In this document: in pieces, positions 7,471-15,606 of the stretch
Layout of the letters: every line of letters starts with the position of its first letter
How positions within the stretch are numbered: position 1 is the stretch's first letter
Virus record (IMG/VR): IMGVR_UViG_3300017986_002164
Span: 1 to 28,413 of that record
Source: a virus
Reading direction: 5' to 3' (one strand)
Length of the DNA: 28,413 nt
Translations under genes and position numbers: made by a program
Notes under the pieces: model-generated
Told to the model about the DNA's origin: nothing
Seen by the model: the letters and a program-made list of their open reading frames with translations, nothing else
The model's database searches: none

Positions 7471-8561
7471 TGTATAAAGTAGAAGATATTAAAACAGTTC
7501 ACTTGGAAGTTACGCAAAGATGTAATGCCGCCTGTCCAATGTGTGATCGTAATGAGAATGGCGGTGCTGTTAATCAGCATATCAGAGGCAATCTTAAAGA
7601 GCTCAGTTTAGAAGATTGTAAACGTATATTTCCACCAGAATTTATTGGTCAACTTAACACAATGTATATGTGTGGTAACCTGGGTGATCCTATCGTTGCT
7701 GAAGATACACTGGAGATTTTTCGATACTTCAGGGAACATAACCCTAAAATGTGGTTAAGCATGAACACAAATGCTGGCGCCAGAACTACAGAATGGTGGC
7801 AAGAACTTGCCAGTATCTTTGGACGTATGGGTGCTGTTATTTTTAGTGTAGATGGACTAGAAAATACAAACCATTTGTACAGACAAGGCGTTGTGTGGGA
7901 ACATGTAGAGCGTAGTATGAAGGCATTTATTGGTGCTGGTGGTAGAGCTCGTTGGGATTATATTATCTTTGAACATAGTGAAGATGATGTAGAACGTGCT
8001 GAACAACTTGCTAATGAATGGGGTTTTGAGAAGTTTATGAAAAAGAAGACTGGGCGTTTCTTTAGCAGTGCTAAAAACAAAGGCAAGGAAACGCATCAAG
8101 CACAGAACCGCAAAGGGCAAGAAACAGTAACACTTGCGAAACCCAAAAAAGCAGAGTATCAAAACTTAGCACTGCTTAAAGAAAAAGAGATTGAAAAGAC
8201 TTATGGTAGTATGATGGATTACTACAATAAGGCAAAGATTGATTGTAAAATACTAAAAGACATGAGTATCTTTGTAACCGCAGAAGGGCTGGTTATGCCT
8301 TGCTGTTGGACCGCTGGACGCATGTACAAGTGGTGGCACAGCGACTATCGTGCCGAACAAGTGTGGGATTTTATTGACCGTGCTGGCGGCAAGGATGGTA
8401 TCAATGCCATTGAAAAAGGACTTGACAAAGTCTTTGAAAGTGGTATAATGGAAGATATTAAGAGAAGTTGGACTCTCGAAAGTATCAAGGCGGGCAAACT
8501 TGGTGTGTGTTCACAAAAGTGTGGCACTGAATTTGACCCATTCGCAGAACAGTTCAAGTAA
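7470..8561 (+). CDS. Radical SAM/SPASM-type enzyme
   Basis: The 363-residue protein has CxxxCxxC at Cys18, Cys22 and Cys25, a YMCGNLGDP segment in the core and a FSVDGLE segment. C-terminal cysteines (CKIL, the MPCCW pair, and CSQKC near residue 350) fit an auxiliary SPASM/twitch cluster. A lysine-rich linker (about 185-230) separates core and C-terminal part. It is probably paralogous to the enzyme at 1971: the same start layout and the same PCC and CxxxC endings. The ATG shares a base with the preceding stop. The substrate is not visible; no small Cys-rich or leader-peptide-like gene lies beside it. Confidence 0.8.
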   Translation: MYKVEDIKTVHLEVTQRCNAACPMCDRNENGGAVNQHIRGNLKELSLEDCKRIFPPEFIGQLNTMYMCGNLGDPIVAEDTLEIFRYFREHNPKMWLSMNTNAGARTTEWWQELASIFGRMGAVIFSVDGLENTNHLYRQGVVWEHVERSMKAFIGAGGRARWDYIIFEHSEDDVERAEQLANEWGFEKFMKKKTGRFFSSAKNKGKETHQAQNRKGQETVTLAKPKKAEYQNLALLKEKEIEKTYGSMMDYYNKAKIDCKILKDMSIFVTAEGLVMPCCWTAGRMYKWWHSDYRAEQVWDFIDRAGGKDGINAIEKGLDKVFESGIMEDIKRSWTLESIKAGKLGVCSQKCGTEFDPFAEQFK

Positions 8562-8660
8562 GAATGGCCGTTTTAAACGCATTATGATCAAAAAAGGCTT
8601 GACATTTTCTAAATAATATCATATAGTTATAGTATTAAATCTAACAAAGGAGAACTCTAA
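8562..8660. other. Longest gene-free gap of the window
   Basis: The 99 bases between the radical SAM gene and the clamp gene contain one strong promoter and a ribosome-binding site. I see no convincing terminator or small ORF. Confidence 0.6.
8599..8627 (+). promoter_or_regulatory. Sigma70 promoter for the clamp-dpdA operon
   Basis: TTGACA (8599-8604), a 17-base spacer and TATAGT (8622-8627) give a near-perfect promoter. The clamp gene follows with a good AAAGGAG ribosome-binding site at 8646-8652. Confidence 0.8.
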
Positions 8661-9413
8661 ATGAGTGTAACTAAAGACGTAGTACAAGACGTTGTAAAAA
8701 TGACAGCAGGTCTTGGTTTTATTAGTGCCGTTAAAATTACAGGCACAGATGCTGAAACAACTCTTGACGCAATGGATGCAGAACGCACTGTTATTCTTAA
8801 AGCAAAACTTCACAATCCTGTGACAGAGTTTAACGGTGAGTTTGGACTAGGCAACCTTGGTTTCCTAAGTGGTGTAACTAATCTAGCAAACTACAAAGAA
8901 GATGACGCAACTGTAGAAGTTGTTAATCGCGAACGCAATGGTGTAAGTACGCCGGATCACTTGTTGTTTAAAGACAAAGACGGAAACACTGACCAATATC
9001 GTTTTATGAGCAAAGAGATTATTGAACAGACACTACAAACTGTCAAGTTCAAAGGTACAGATTGGGACGTCACATTTGAGCCTACAAAAGCAAAAGTAGG
9101 TGAACTACAGGCTATTGCTGGCATTTATGGTGGCATTGAGCCTAACTTTACTGTTAAGACAGACAACGGTAATCTTATTGTTACAGTAGGTGCCGCTGAC
9201 GGATCATTTACAGGTAAGCGAACATTTGCTACAAATGTAGAAGGTGAACTTAACGAAGGCTATGCTTGGCCATTGGGACAAGTATTGGCAATTCTTAAAC
9301 TTGGTATGTCAGGACAGTGTGTGATGCAGATTTCAAAGCGAGGTGCTTTGCAGATCAGTATTGATACTGGACTTGGTAAATATGATTATATCCTCCCAGC
9401 AATGACGGTGTAA
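8661..9413 (+). CDS. Sliding clamp, T4 gp45-like DNA polymerase processivity factor
   Basis: The 250-residue protein has the length and order of a phage T4-type clamp. A first-half segment (FNGEFGLGNLGFLSGVTNL, about 55-74) corresponds to the gp45 stretch containing NGFLGILSLV. The last 40 residues (LGMSGQCVMQISKRGALQI and the following KYDYILPAM) correspond to the gp45 ending with KQGAVKFEGEHANYVVAL. The clamp encircles DNA and tethers the polymerase; in T4 it also activates late transcription, which fits the NATAAATA boxes found here. It has its own strong promoter and lies three bases before the DpdA-like gene. The match is by remembered pattern, not alignment. Confidence 0.7.
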   Translation: MSVTKDVVQDVVKMTAGLGFISAVKITGTDAETTLDAMDAERTVILKAKLHNPVTEFNGEFGLGNLGFLSGVTNLANYKEDDATVEVVNRERNGVSTPDHLLFKDKDGNTDQYRFMSKEIIEQTLQTVKFKGTDWDVTFEPTKAKVGELQAIAGIYGGIEPNFTVKTDNGNLIVTVGAADGSFTGKRTFATNVEGELNEGYAWPLGQVLAILKLGMSGQCVMQISKRGALQISIDTGLGKYDYILPAMTV

Positions 9414-9416
9414 ACC

Positions 9417-10919
9417 TTGGCTAATAAAATTAACTTAACAGAACGTAATAGAGACTATGCGGTATTTTTACCAAGCATCAGCAGTTTTTACGATCGTACA
9501 ATCAGCAAATACAGAGAACAGGGCGATGCCTTTTTTCCTCCTGAACGTATTCCTGCTGGATTTGAAGATGGTCTAGACGGCTGTGACTTCCTAAAACCAG
9601 ACGCATACTACAATTACAAATGGAGTTTGTATAGTGCTGGCCATGCTCAGTTAGATACAAACAAAGCTCTTGTACATGATAACATGGTACAAGGCAGAGA
9701 CCGAAACACCAGTTTTGTGCTTGGTGATAGTGGTGGTTTTCAGATTATTAAAGGTGTTATCCAGTGTGACTGGAAAAACTTTAAAACTGATGACAGTTTG
9801 AGACATACAATTCTCAACTGGTTAGAACACACCGCTGATTACAGTATGATACTTGATATTCCTACACTGGCGGCAGAACCTACATTCAGAGAACGAACTG
9901 GTATCAGTAACTTTAATGAGTGTTTGGATTATACCGACTTTAATGTACGGTGGTTTATTAAAAATCGTAAGCATCAGACAAAGTATCTAAATGTTATGCA
10001 AGGGCGTAACTGGAACGAGGCTGAGTACTGGTACGAGAATATGAAGCAACATGACCTAGATGGATTTGCTTTTGGTGGTAGCACTAAAAACGACATTAAC
10101 ATTGTGTTGCGTACACTAATCAAGATGCGTGATGATAAGCAACTTGAACAAGGTAAACGAGACTTGCTACACTACTTGGGTATTAGTAGACTTGAGTGGA
10201 GTGTAGCCTATACTGCTATCAAACGTGCGTTGCGTGAGCATGTAAATCCAAATATGGAAGTAACGTTTGACTGTGCTAGTCCGTTTATTGCGACAGCCAA
10301 AGGACAGATGTACACACAACATGTACACCGAAACGATCGTTTTGGTTATGTGATGGACAGTGCTGTTGATAGTAAAAAACTTTCACAAACTAATTTGCCA
10401 TTCCCCTGGAGTAGTCCTATTGCTGATAGGCTTACAATGGGAGATATTTGTTGGTATGCTCCTGGTATGGTCAACAAGATTGGCAAAGAAGGTAAAACAA
10501 GTTGGGATAGTTTATCCTACTTCTTGTTAATGGCGCACAATGTCTACCAACATATTGAAAGTGTACAACGTGCTAACGCACTAACAGATAGTGCCACTAA
10601 ACTTTATCAACCTGACTATCGTCAGTGGCGTAGAGTTAAAAATGGTAGTAAAGAGGATCAGTTCGACGCATGGGTTCCAAGAAACGTATTGTATCTAGTA
10701 AACTTTATTGATGAACTGTTTAAAAGCGAGACTCCATACACAATGTTAGATGACGCAGAACAAATGTTGGCTAACTTTAATGGATCAAAGAGTATTAAAT
10801 CAAGCAATGCGTCGTTTAACAACTTATTTGAAGTAGAGGAGCCAGAGAATGATTTTGATGGTGAATTTACAGATGATCAAGCCGAGGAGGCAGAAGCGTT
10901 TCTCGAAGCACTTAATTAA
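9417..10919 (+). CDS. dpdA: DpdA-like DNA guanine transglycosylase (TGT family)
   Basis: The 500-residue protein keeps the landmarks of tRNA-guanine transglycosylases in order: DSGGFQ at 104-109 (general Asp), LDIPT with Asp147, MQGR with Gln195, FGGS at 219-222, and FDC with Asp285 in the place of the nucleophile. LLMAHN with His374 matches the conserved zinc histidine, but the CxCxxC zinc cysteines that precede it in TGT are missing. DpdA proteins exchange guanine in DNA for a 7-deazaguanine, and the window encodes most of the matching pathway. The C-terminal 50 residues form an acidic tail. The start is a TTG three bases after the clamp stop; no ATG is near, so translation probably couples to the clamp. 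A tRNA-modifying TGT is the less likely alternative. Confidence 0.8.
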   Translation: MANKINLTERNRDYAVFLPSISSFYDRTISKYREQGDAFFPPERIPAGFEDGLDGCDFLKPDAYYNYKWSLYSAGHAQLDTNKALVHDNMVQGRDRNTSFVLGDSGGFQIIKGVIQCDWKNFKTDDSLRHTILNWLEHTADYSMILDIPTLAAEPTFRERTGISNFNECLDYTDFNVRWFIKNRKHQTKYLNVMQGRNWNEAEYWYENMKQHDLDGFAFGGSTKNDINIVLRTLIKMRDDKQLEQGKRDLLHYLGISRLEWSVAYTAIKRALREHVNPNMEVTFDCASPFIATAKGQMYTQHVHRNDRFGYVMDSAVDSKKLSQTNLPFPWSSPIADRLTMGDICWYAPGMVNKIGKEGKTSWDSLSYFLLMAHNVYQHIESVQRANALTDSATKLYQPDYRQWRRVKNGSKEDQFDAWVPRNVLYLVNFIDELFKSETPYTMLDDAEQMLANFNGSKSIKSSNASFNNLFEVEEPENDFDGEFTDDQAEEAEAFLEALN

Positions 10920-10925
10920 GGAGGT
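10918..10925 (+). promoter_or_regulatory. Full Shine-Dalgarno AAGGAGGT
   Basis: AAGGAGGT sits five bases before the ATG at 10931 and overlaps the stop of the DpdA gene. It is among the strongest ribosome-binding sites in the window. Confidence 0.7.
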
Positions 10926-10930
10926 ATTTA

Positions 10931-11128
10931 ATGGCAAGTGTTAAAAAACTGGAAGCACACAAAACACAACTGGAAAATAAGCACAAAGAACTTGACAGTC
11001 AGATAAAAATAATGTATAAAGCATATGAAGATGATTTAGACATTAATCAACTGAAAAAGGAAAAGTTGGCCATTAAACGAGAAATTGAAACCATTTCTGA
11101 AGAAATAACAAAACTTACTAAGGAGTAA
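10931..11128 (+). CDS. Small coiled-coil protein (65 aa)
   Basis: The sequence is almost entirely charged helix (Lys, Glu, Leu, Ile in heptad-like spacing), predicting a single coiled coil. It has a perfect ribosome-binding site and so is likely made in quantity. Function unknown. Confidence 0.6.
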   Translation: MASVKKLEAHKTQLENKHKELDSQIKIMYKAYEDDLDINQLKKEKLAIKREIETISEEITKLTKE

Positions 11129-11132
11129 TACA

Positions 11133-11336
11133 ATGGTAAAAAAGGTAAGACTAATTGATGACGAGGTAACAACTGTGGCAGAGGATACTGAATCATCAGT
11201 CGAAGCACCAGCAACCACCGGAAGCGGAACTTTTTCAGCAGAAGAAAAAGAGCAACTGATGAAATATGCTGAAGCAATTGACTGGAAACTTTGGGAAATT
11301 CTTAAACTTTTAAGAACACAAACTGAGGACAAATAA
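11133..11336 (+). CDS. Small acidic protein (67 aa)
   Basis: It has a basic first few residues, a Ser/Thr/Ala/Gly-rich low-complexity middle and a helical C-terminus containing WKLWEILKLLRT. No family recognised. The stop shares a base with the next ATG (TAATG). Confidence 0.5.
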   Translation: MVKKVRLIDDEVTTVAEDTESSVEAPATTGSGTFSAEEKEQLMKYAEAIDWKLWEILKLLRTQTEDK

Positions 11337-11728
11337 TGCTTGAAGTAGCACAACGCCAAATCTGGGTAACATTCCAGAAAGAAGGCATTCACTTGTACCC
11401 AGCCGCGAAGGATGATCCTGCGCTGGCTACTGGTGATGAATATGATGTGTCCTTTTTAGGCGTAGCACACAGACACATTTTTCACTTTCGTGTAGCAATT
11501 GATGTGTTCCATGATGATAGAGACATTGAATTTATTCAGTTCAAACGTTGGCTAGAAAAACTATATGCTGAAAAGACTCTGGAACTTAACCATAGATCAT
11601 GTGAAATGATTGCTGAAGAACTAGCACAAGTCATTCACGCAAAGTATCCTAACCGTTCAATTACAATTACAGTGGCAGAGGATAACGAGAACGGTGCCAC
11701 ATTAACTTTTAATCCAATAGAGGAATAA
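11336..11728 (+). CDS. Divergent QueD/PTPS-like T-fold protein
   Basis: The 130-residue protein follows the T-fold layout of 6-pyruvoyl/6-carboxy-tetrahydropterin synthases. It has a first strand ending in EGIHLYP (His19), HRHIFHFRVAIDV (His45 and His47 in the place of the zinc HxH), DIEFIQFKRWLEKL (the usual MDFxxLK step), and NHRSCEMIAEELAQVI, in the place of the family's DHxxLN...PTxENLA region. A final strand, SITITVAED, is in the place of the substrate-binding Glu strand. Three putative zinc ligands are present, so it may be active, but similarity is low. It lies two genes after DpdA and could be a second enzyme of the deazaguanine or a related pterin pathway. Confidence 0.5.
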   Translation: MLEVAQRQIWVTFQKEGIHLYPAAKDDPALATGDEYDVSFLGVAHRHIFHFRVAIDVFHDDRDIEFIQFKRWLEKLYAEKTLELNHRSCEMIAEELAQVIHAKYPNRSITITVAEDNENGATLTFNPIEE

Positions 11729-11732
11729 AATT

Positions 11733-12044
11733 ATGTCAGTTTTTATTGGCGGCATTTACACACTTCAGGATATCAAGTACGATCTCCTAAAAATTATCGA
11801 GCCATATGATGGCTATATGTATAACCAAAACAGTACGAACGAAGTAGTTCGACTATTCAATGCTTTCCTTGGTGATCTCAGGAACGCCCATAGGATTCGC
11901 GAGTATGAAATTACTGCTACTGATAAGGATAACGCAGTAACTTTTGATATTGTTATTCGTATTCAAAAGGATCGTAGTCCTAAGAAACTAAAGATCCATG
12001 TTGGACGGTTAGTTCATTTTCGTGACAGAGCGGAAGCCGCCTAA
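11733..12044 (+). CDS. Protein of unknown function (103 aa)
   Basis: A soluble alpha/beta-looking protein. The part from FNAFLGDLRNAHRIREYEI onwards faintly resembles the C-terminal piece of phage tail-sheath or tube proteins, but it is too short and its context is metabolic, so I leave it unnamed. It shares one base with the next ATG. Confidence 0.5.
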   Translation: MSVFIGGIYTLQDIKYDLLKIIEPYDGYMYNQNSTNEVVRLFNAFLGDLRNAHRIREYEITATDKDNAVTFDIVIRIQKDRSPKKLKIHVGRLVHFRDRAEAA

Positions 12045-12817
12045 TGGATCGCACTATAGTTTTAGTTACAGGCGGATTTGATCCGCTACACAGTGGACAT
12101 GTTGCTTATTTCAAAGCGGCAAAGTTACTGGGTGACGAACTATGGGTTGGATTGAACAGTGATGATTGGCTGACTCGTAAAAAGGGTCAGCCTTTCATGC
12201 CTTTTCAAGAACGCATTAGTATCATTGACGAACTCAGTTGTGTTGACAAAGTTATCAGTTTTGACGATACTGACGATAGTGCTTGCGGTGCTATTTTTAA
12301 AACAATGTCAACAACATCTCCTAACGACAAAATCATCTTTGCCAATGGTGGCGATAGAACAAACACAACCACTCCTGAAATGGAAGTATACGATGGCAAC
12401 CCCAAAGTAAAATTTGTGTTTGGAGTCGGTGGGGAAGACAAAAAGAATAGCAGTAGTTGGATACTCAAGCAGTGGGATAAACCCACAACTGAACGTGCTT
12501 GGGGAAGATATACAGTACTGGACAAAAACGGGCGTTGGCAAGTTAAAGAGTTAGAGTTTGATGCTGGTAAAGCATTGAGCGATCAACGACATTTTGAGCG
12601 TAGTGAACACTGGCATGTTGTTCATGGTAGTATCAGAATGGATTTAGAATATCCAAACGGTGACAAAGAAAGCAAAACATATCACAGTGGTGATAGTATT
12701 GACATTCCTGTGTTTACCTGGCATAAAGCATATAATGTAGGCGATACAGCCGCCAATGTTATTGAGGTTTGGATGGGAGAACAATTAACTGAAGACGATA
12801 TTGAGAGACGAGATTAA
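12044..12817 (+). CDS. Cytidylyltransferase-like / cupin fusion for nucleotide-sugar metabolism
   Basis: Residues 1 to about 150 form a nucleotidyltransferase of the TagD/RfaE type: VTGGFDPLHSGH has the HxGH motif at 16-19, and a SSSW segment near residue 143 is in the place of the ISxT signature. Residues 153-257 form a cupin like the C-terminal phosphomannose isomerase part of ManC: WGRYTVLD at its start, ERSEHWHVVHGS with metal-site His residues, and IPVFTWHKAYN. The join looks genuine, with no stop or frameshift. The protein probably activates and isomerises a sugar for surface glycan synthesis. It is followed by a glycosyltransferase, with which it shares a base. Confidence 0.75.
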   Translation: MDRTIVLVTGGFDPLHSGHVAYFKAAKLLGDELWVGLNSDDWLTRKKGQPFMPFQERISIIDELSCVDKVISFDDTDDSACGAIFKTMSTTSPNDKIIFANGGDRTNTTTPEMEVYDGNPKVKFVFGVGGEDKKNSSSWILKQWDKPTTERAWGRYTVLDKNGRWQVKELEFDAGKALSDQRHFERSEHWHVVHGSIRMDLEYPNGDKESKTYHSGDSIDIPVFTWHKAYNVGDTAANVIEVWMGEQLTEDDIERRD

Positions 12818-13887
12818 TGAATACAATTTATATTATCCCTATCGAACCTATTGATCAAAGATACACCAAGCAATGGTATGAAAATATTCCAGTCATGCTG
12901 GAACGTAAAATTGCTGAACACAATCTTGATTACACAGTAGTTACAATCGACGGAGAAGATTTTGCTCCAGAACAGAGAACTGAAGGTGCCTTTCTAGACT
13001 TTGGTGCTACTAATGTTTACAAAGCAAGCCAGGCAGTGGAAGTAAGTAAACTGTTCAGCAATGGTAAAATTAAATCAGGCGATAAGTTTTTAGTAACTGA
13101 TGCCTGGAACTTTATTATTACTCCCATCAAATACATGAGTGACTTGCTGGGTATTCCTGTGGAAATACACAGTATTTGGCATGCCGGCGCATATGATCCA
13201 AGTGACATTCTTGGATACAAAATGAGTAAACCCTGGCCTTGGGCGGCAGAAAAAAGTTGGTACTATGCTAGTGACTATAACTACTATGCTAGCAATAACC
13301 ATATCAAAATTTTCCAGAGCAATCTCAAAATGGATCATAATTTTGATTACAAGGCAATCCGTAGCGGGCAACCACATGAACTTATTGTTGATCAACTAAC
13401 ACAATATCAGAATACTACTAAAGATCGTAGTGTTATGTGGCCACATCGTTACAACGCAGACAAGCAACCTGAAATTGCTGAAGACCTAAACAATGACTTT
13501 GACATGATTATTACACAAAAAATGAATCTTGACAAAAGCAGTTATTATGCTACAATGGGTCAAAGTAAGGCAATTTTTAGTTGTGCTTTACACGAAAACT
13601 TGGGTATTAGTGTAATGGAGGCAGTGCTTACTGGCGCCATTCCTATCGTACCTGACAGGTGTAGTTACAGTGAAATGTATCTGCCAGAGTTCAAATATCC
13701 AAGTGAGTGGACAACTTCCTATAAGGCTTATGAAGCGAACAAGGAAAAGGTAAAAGCATTCATAACTGATAAGTTAGATAACTTTGATAGTTATGCTGAT
13801 GCTGTTAAACAGCAACAAGAGATTCTTATTAGAGATTATCTTAATGCTGATATTATGTATAACAAACTATTAGGGATAGGTGACTGA
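12817..13887 (+). CDS. GT-B (GT4-like) glycosyltransferase
   Basis: The 356-residue protein has a Rossmann-type N-terminal half and, in the C-terminal half, the HENLGISVMEAVLTGAIPIV segment with the Glu-x7-Glu pattern that binds the nucleotide sugar in family 4 glycosyltransferases. It overlaps the cytidylyltransferase-cupin gene by one base, so donor synthesis and transfer may be coupled. The acceptor could be a host surface glycan, the virion or the modified DNA base; the sequence does not say. Confidence 0.7.
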   Translation: MNTIYIIPIEPIDQRYTKQWYENIPVMLERKIAEHNLDYTVVTIDGEDFAPEQRTEGAFLDFGATNVYKASQAVEVSKLFSNGKIKSGDKFLVTDAWNFIITPIKYMSDLLGIPVEIHSIWHAGAYDPSDILGYKMSKPWPWAAEKSWYYASDYNYYASNNHIKIFQSNLKMDHNFDYKAIRSGQPHELIVDQLTQYQNTTKDRSVMWPHRYNADKQPEIAEDLNNDFDMIITQKMNLDKSSYYATMGQSKAIFSCALHENLGISVMEAVLTGAIPIVPDRCSYSEMYLPEFKYPSEWTTSYKAYEANKEKVKAFITDKLDNFDSYADAVKQQQEILIRDYLNADIMYNKLLGIGD

Positions 13888-13890
13888 CAC

Positions 13891-14565
13891 ATGAAAACCA
13901 GTGATAAAATTAGACAGCGCATTGTAGACGCAGGCGCAAAATTTAATTGTAACGATAACATCAGTGAATTTATTGAGCCAAGAGAACTTCCAAAACTTCA
14001 GGCTGAAGTTGAGAAAGAAATGGAACGTGTACTTCGTGCTCTAGTTATTGACACAGAAAATGATCATAACACACAGGAGACGGCAAAACGTGTAGCCAAG
14101 ATGTTTGTAAACGAAACATTTGGCGGGCGTTATGTACCAACTCCCAAGGTAACAAGTTTCCCAAATATGGGATATAAGAGCCTGTATGCTACAGGCCCTA
14201 TCAGTATCCGTAGTACTTGTGCTCACCACTTTCAAAACATTGTGGGTAAAGCATGGGTAGGGATATTTCCTGAAGATGAAGTTATTGGATTAAGTAAATT
14301 TAATCGTATAATTCATCACATTGCCGAAAGGCCACAAATTCAGGAAGAGATGACTACACAGATTGCGGAAGAGTTAGTAAAGTATGCTAAAACTCCAAAC
14401 GTAGCGGTTGTAGTTAAAGCAGAGCATCACTGTATGACACATCGTGGTGTTAAAGAACATGAAAGCGATATGACTACCGCAATTATGCGTGGTGCTTTTG
14501 AAACAGACCCTCATCTCAAACAAGAGTTTTATAACATTTGTATGAGTATGAAGGGACATGAATAA
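13891..14565 (+). CDS. folE: GTP cyclohydrolase I
   Basis: The 224-residue protein has all the family hallmarks: RSTCAHHF (Cys110, His112, His113) and EHHCMTHRGV (His180, Cys181) give the catalytic zinc site, and KFNRIIHHIAERPQIQE is the conserved central helix. The first 45 residues are a helical extension. The enzyme converts GTP to dihydroneopterin triphosphate, the first step towards 7-deazaguanines as well as folates. With QueD, QueE, the YhhQ transporter and DpdA in the same transcription unit, the deazaguanine role is favoured. Confidence 0.93.
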   Translation: MKTSDKIRQRIVDAGAKFNCNDNISEFIEPRELPKLQAEVEKEMERVLRALVIDTENDHNTQETAKRVAKMFVNETFGGRYVPTPKVTSFPNMGYKSLYATGPISIRSTCAHHFQNIVGKAWVGIFPEDEVIGLSKFNRIIHHIAERPQIQEEMTTQIAEELVKYAKTPNVAVVVKAEHHCMTHRGVKEHESDMTTAIMRGAFETDPHLKQEFYNICMSMKGHE

Positions 14566-14575
14566 GGAGGAGACA

Positions 14576-15331
14576 ATGTTCTCAAAACTACTAGAAGGTG
14601 TAGATAGAGCTCTAGTTACTAAACTAGTAATCCTACACACCCTTGTAATTGCAGTAAGTAATTACTTGGTAACAATCCGGTTTAATTTATTTCCGGGTGC
14701 CGACTTGCCATTGTTTGGCGAGTTTCCACTTGCGGCGGCTGCATTTACGTTTCCGATCGTAGTGGTAGCAACTGACCTTACAGTTCGTATGGTTGGTAAA
14801 GAGGCAGGTAGAGCCGTTGTGGCAATGGCTGTTATTCCTGCTATTATCGCATCAGTACTTGTGCTACTAGCACTAGGTGATGAACATGCCTATAGAGTAG
14901 GTTTTGCCAGTGGTACTGCTTATGCTGTTGGTACAATGCTTGATGTATATGTATTCCAGCATATCAGAGAGCGTTACACACAAGCATGGTGGGCGGCTCC
15001 AGCAATTTCAACTATTGCGGCCAACATTATTGACACATATACTTTCTTCTATGTGGCATTTGCCGGCGCAACTGACGCAGAAGGCAAACTAACTTGGATT
15101 GGTGCTAATTGGGATATTGTTGCTCAAAATAATACACTTACTAAGATTGTGGTAGGACTTATTGTGTTCCTTCCTGCTTATGGTATTCTTTTGAAATACA
15201 TCCAAAACCAATTGGACTCTACTGTAGGAGATGACACTCCAACAGATCCTAATACAACATCACCTGTTGTAATTAAACCGGCGCCTAAAAAGGCTCCTGC
15301 TAAAAAGCGGGCACCTAAGAAAAAGGCCTAA
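14576..15331 (+). CDS. YhhQ/VUT-family queuosine-precursor transporter
   Basis: The protein (251 residues from ATG 14576) has about six membrane segments. It carries YhhQ landmarks: PLFGEFPLAAAAFTFPIVVV followed by ATDLTVRMVGKE, then ASGTAYAVGTMLDVYVFQ with the conserved Asp, and STIAANIIDTYTFF. YhhQ imports preQ0/preQ1-type bases. The tail (about 220-251) is Lys/Ala/Pro-rich and cytoplasmic. I chose ATG 14576 because an AAGGAGGAG ribosome-binding site precedes it; an ATG at 14558 would lie before that site and overlap folE. Phage-encoded uptake next to FolE suggests the phage both makes and scavenges deazaguanines. Confidence 0.85.
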   Translation: MFSKLLEGVDRALVTKLVILHTLVIAVSNYLVTIRFNLFPGADLPLFGEFPLAAAAFTFPIVVVATDLTVRMVGKEAGRAVVAMAVIPAIIASVLVLLALGDEHAYRVGFASGTAYAVGTMLDVYVFQHIRERYTQAWWAAPAISTIAANIIDTYTFFYVAFAGATDAEGKLTWIGANWDIVAQNNTLTKIVVGLIVFLPAYGILLKYIQNQLDSTVGDDTPTDPNTTSPVVIKPAPKKAPAKKRAPKKKA

Positions 15332-15339
15332 TGTTAAAA

Positions 15340-15360
15340 GGGGAGGTGTAATGCCTCCCC
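15340..15360 (+). terminator. GC-rich hairpin without T-tract
   Basis: A perfect 7-base stem, GGGGAGG and CCTCCCC, encloses a 7-base loop directly after the transporter gene. No run of T follows, so it may be a weak terminator, a transcript-stabilising end or an RNA-processing site. Confidence 0.5.
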
Positions 15361-15378
15361 CAATAACTGGAGAAGAAA

Positions 15379-15606
15379 ATGAAAGATCCAAATGTTGAAG
15401 AACTAGTAGATACCTTTTATGAGCAAGTTGCGGCCCTAAATGTTACATGGTCAAGACTTAATAAAGAAGGTGTTTACATTAGTACTAAAGTAGAAAATGC
15501 CCATACACTAGATGAAAAGGTATTGGTCATTGATCAAGTAAGGCAAACTGTAGATTATAAAAGACAATCAGCAACCCCTAAAATTGTTAAACCTAGGAAA
15601 AAATAA
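15379..15606 (+). CDS. Small protein of unknown function (75 aa)
   Basis: It has an acidic helical N-terminus and a basic C-terminal tail rich in Lys and Arg. An AGGAGAAG-like ribosome-binding site precedes the ATG, and the stop shares a base with the next start. No family recognised. Confidence 0.55.
   Translation: MKDPNVEELVDTFYEQVAALNVTWSRLNKEGVYISTKVENAHTLDEKVLVIDQVRQTVDYKRQSATPKIVKPRKK

Noticed and set aside
11733-12044. Tail-sheath fragment
   Set aside because: Only a faint likeness over about 50 residues, no other tail genes nearby, and a complete gene of its own in a metabolic operon.
14558-14575. Earlier ATG for the transporter
   Set aside because: It would place the start ahead of the AAGGAGGAG ribosome-binding site and add six residues unlike the family.
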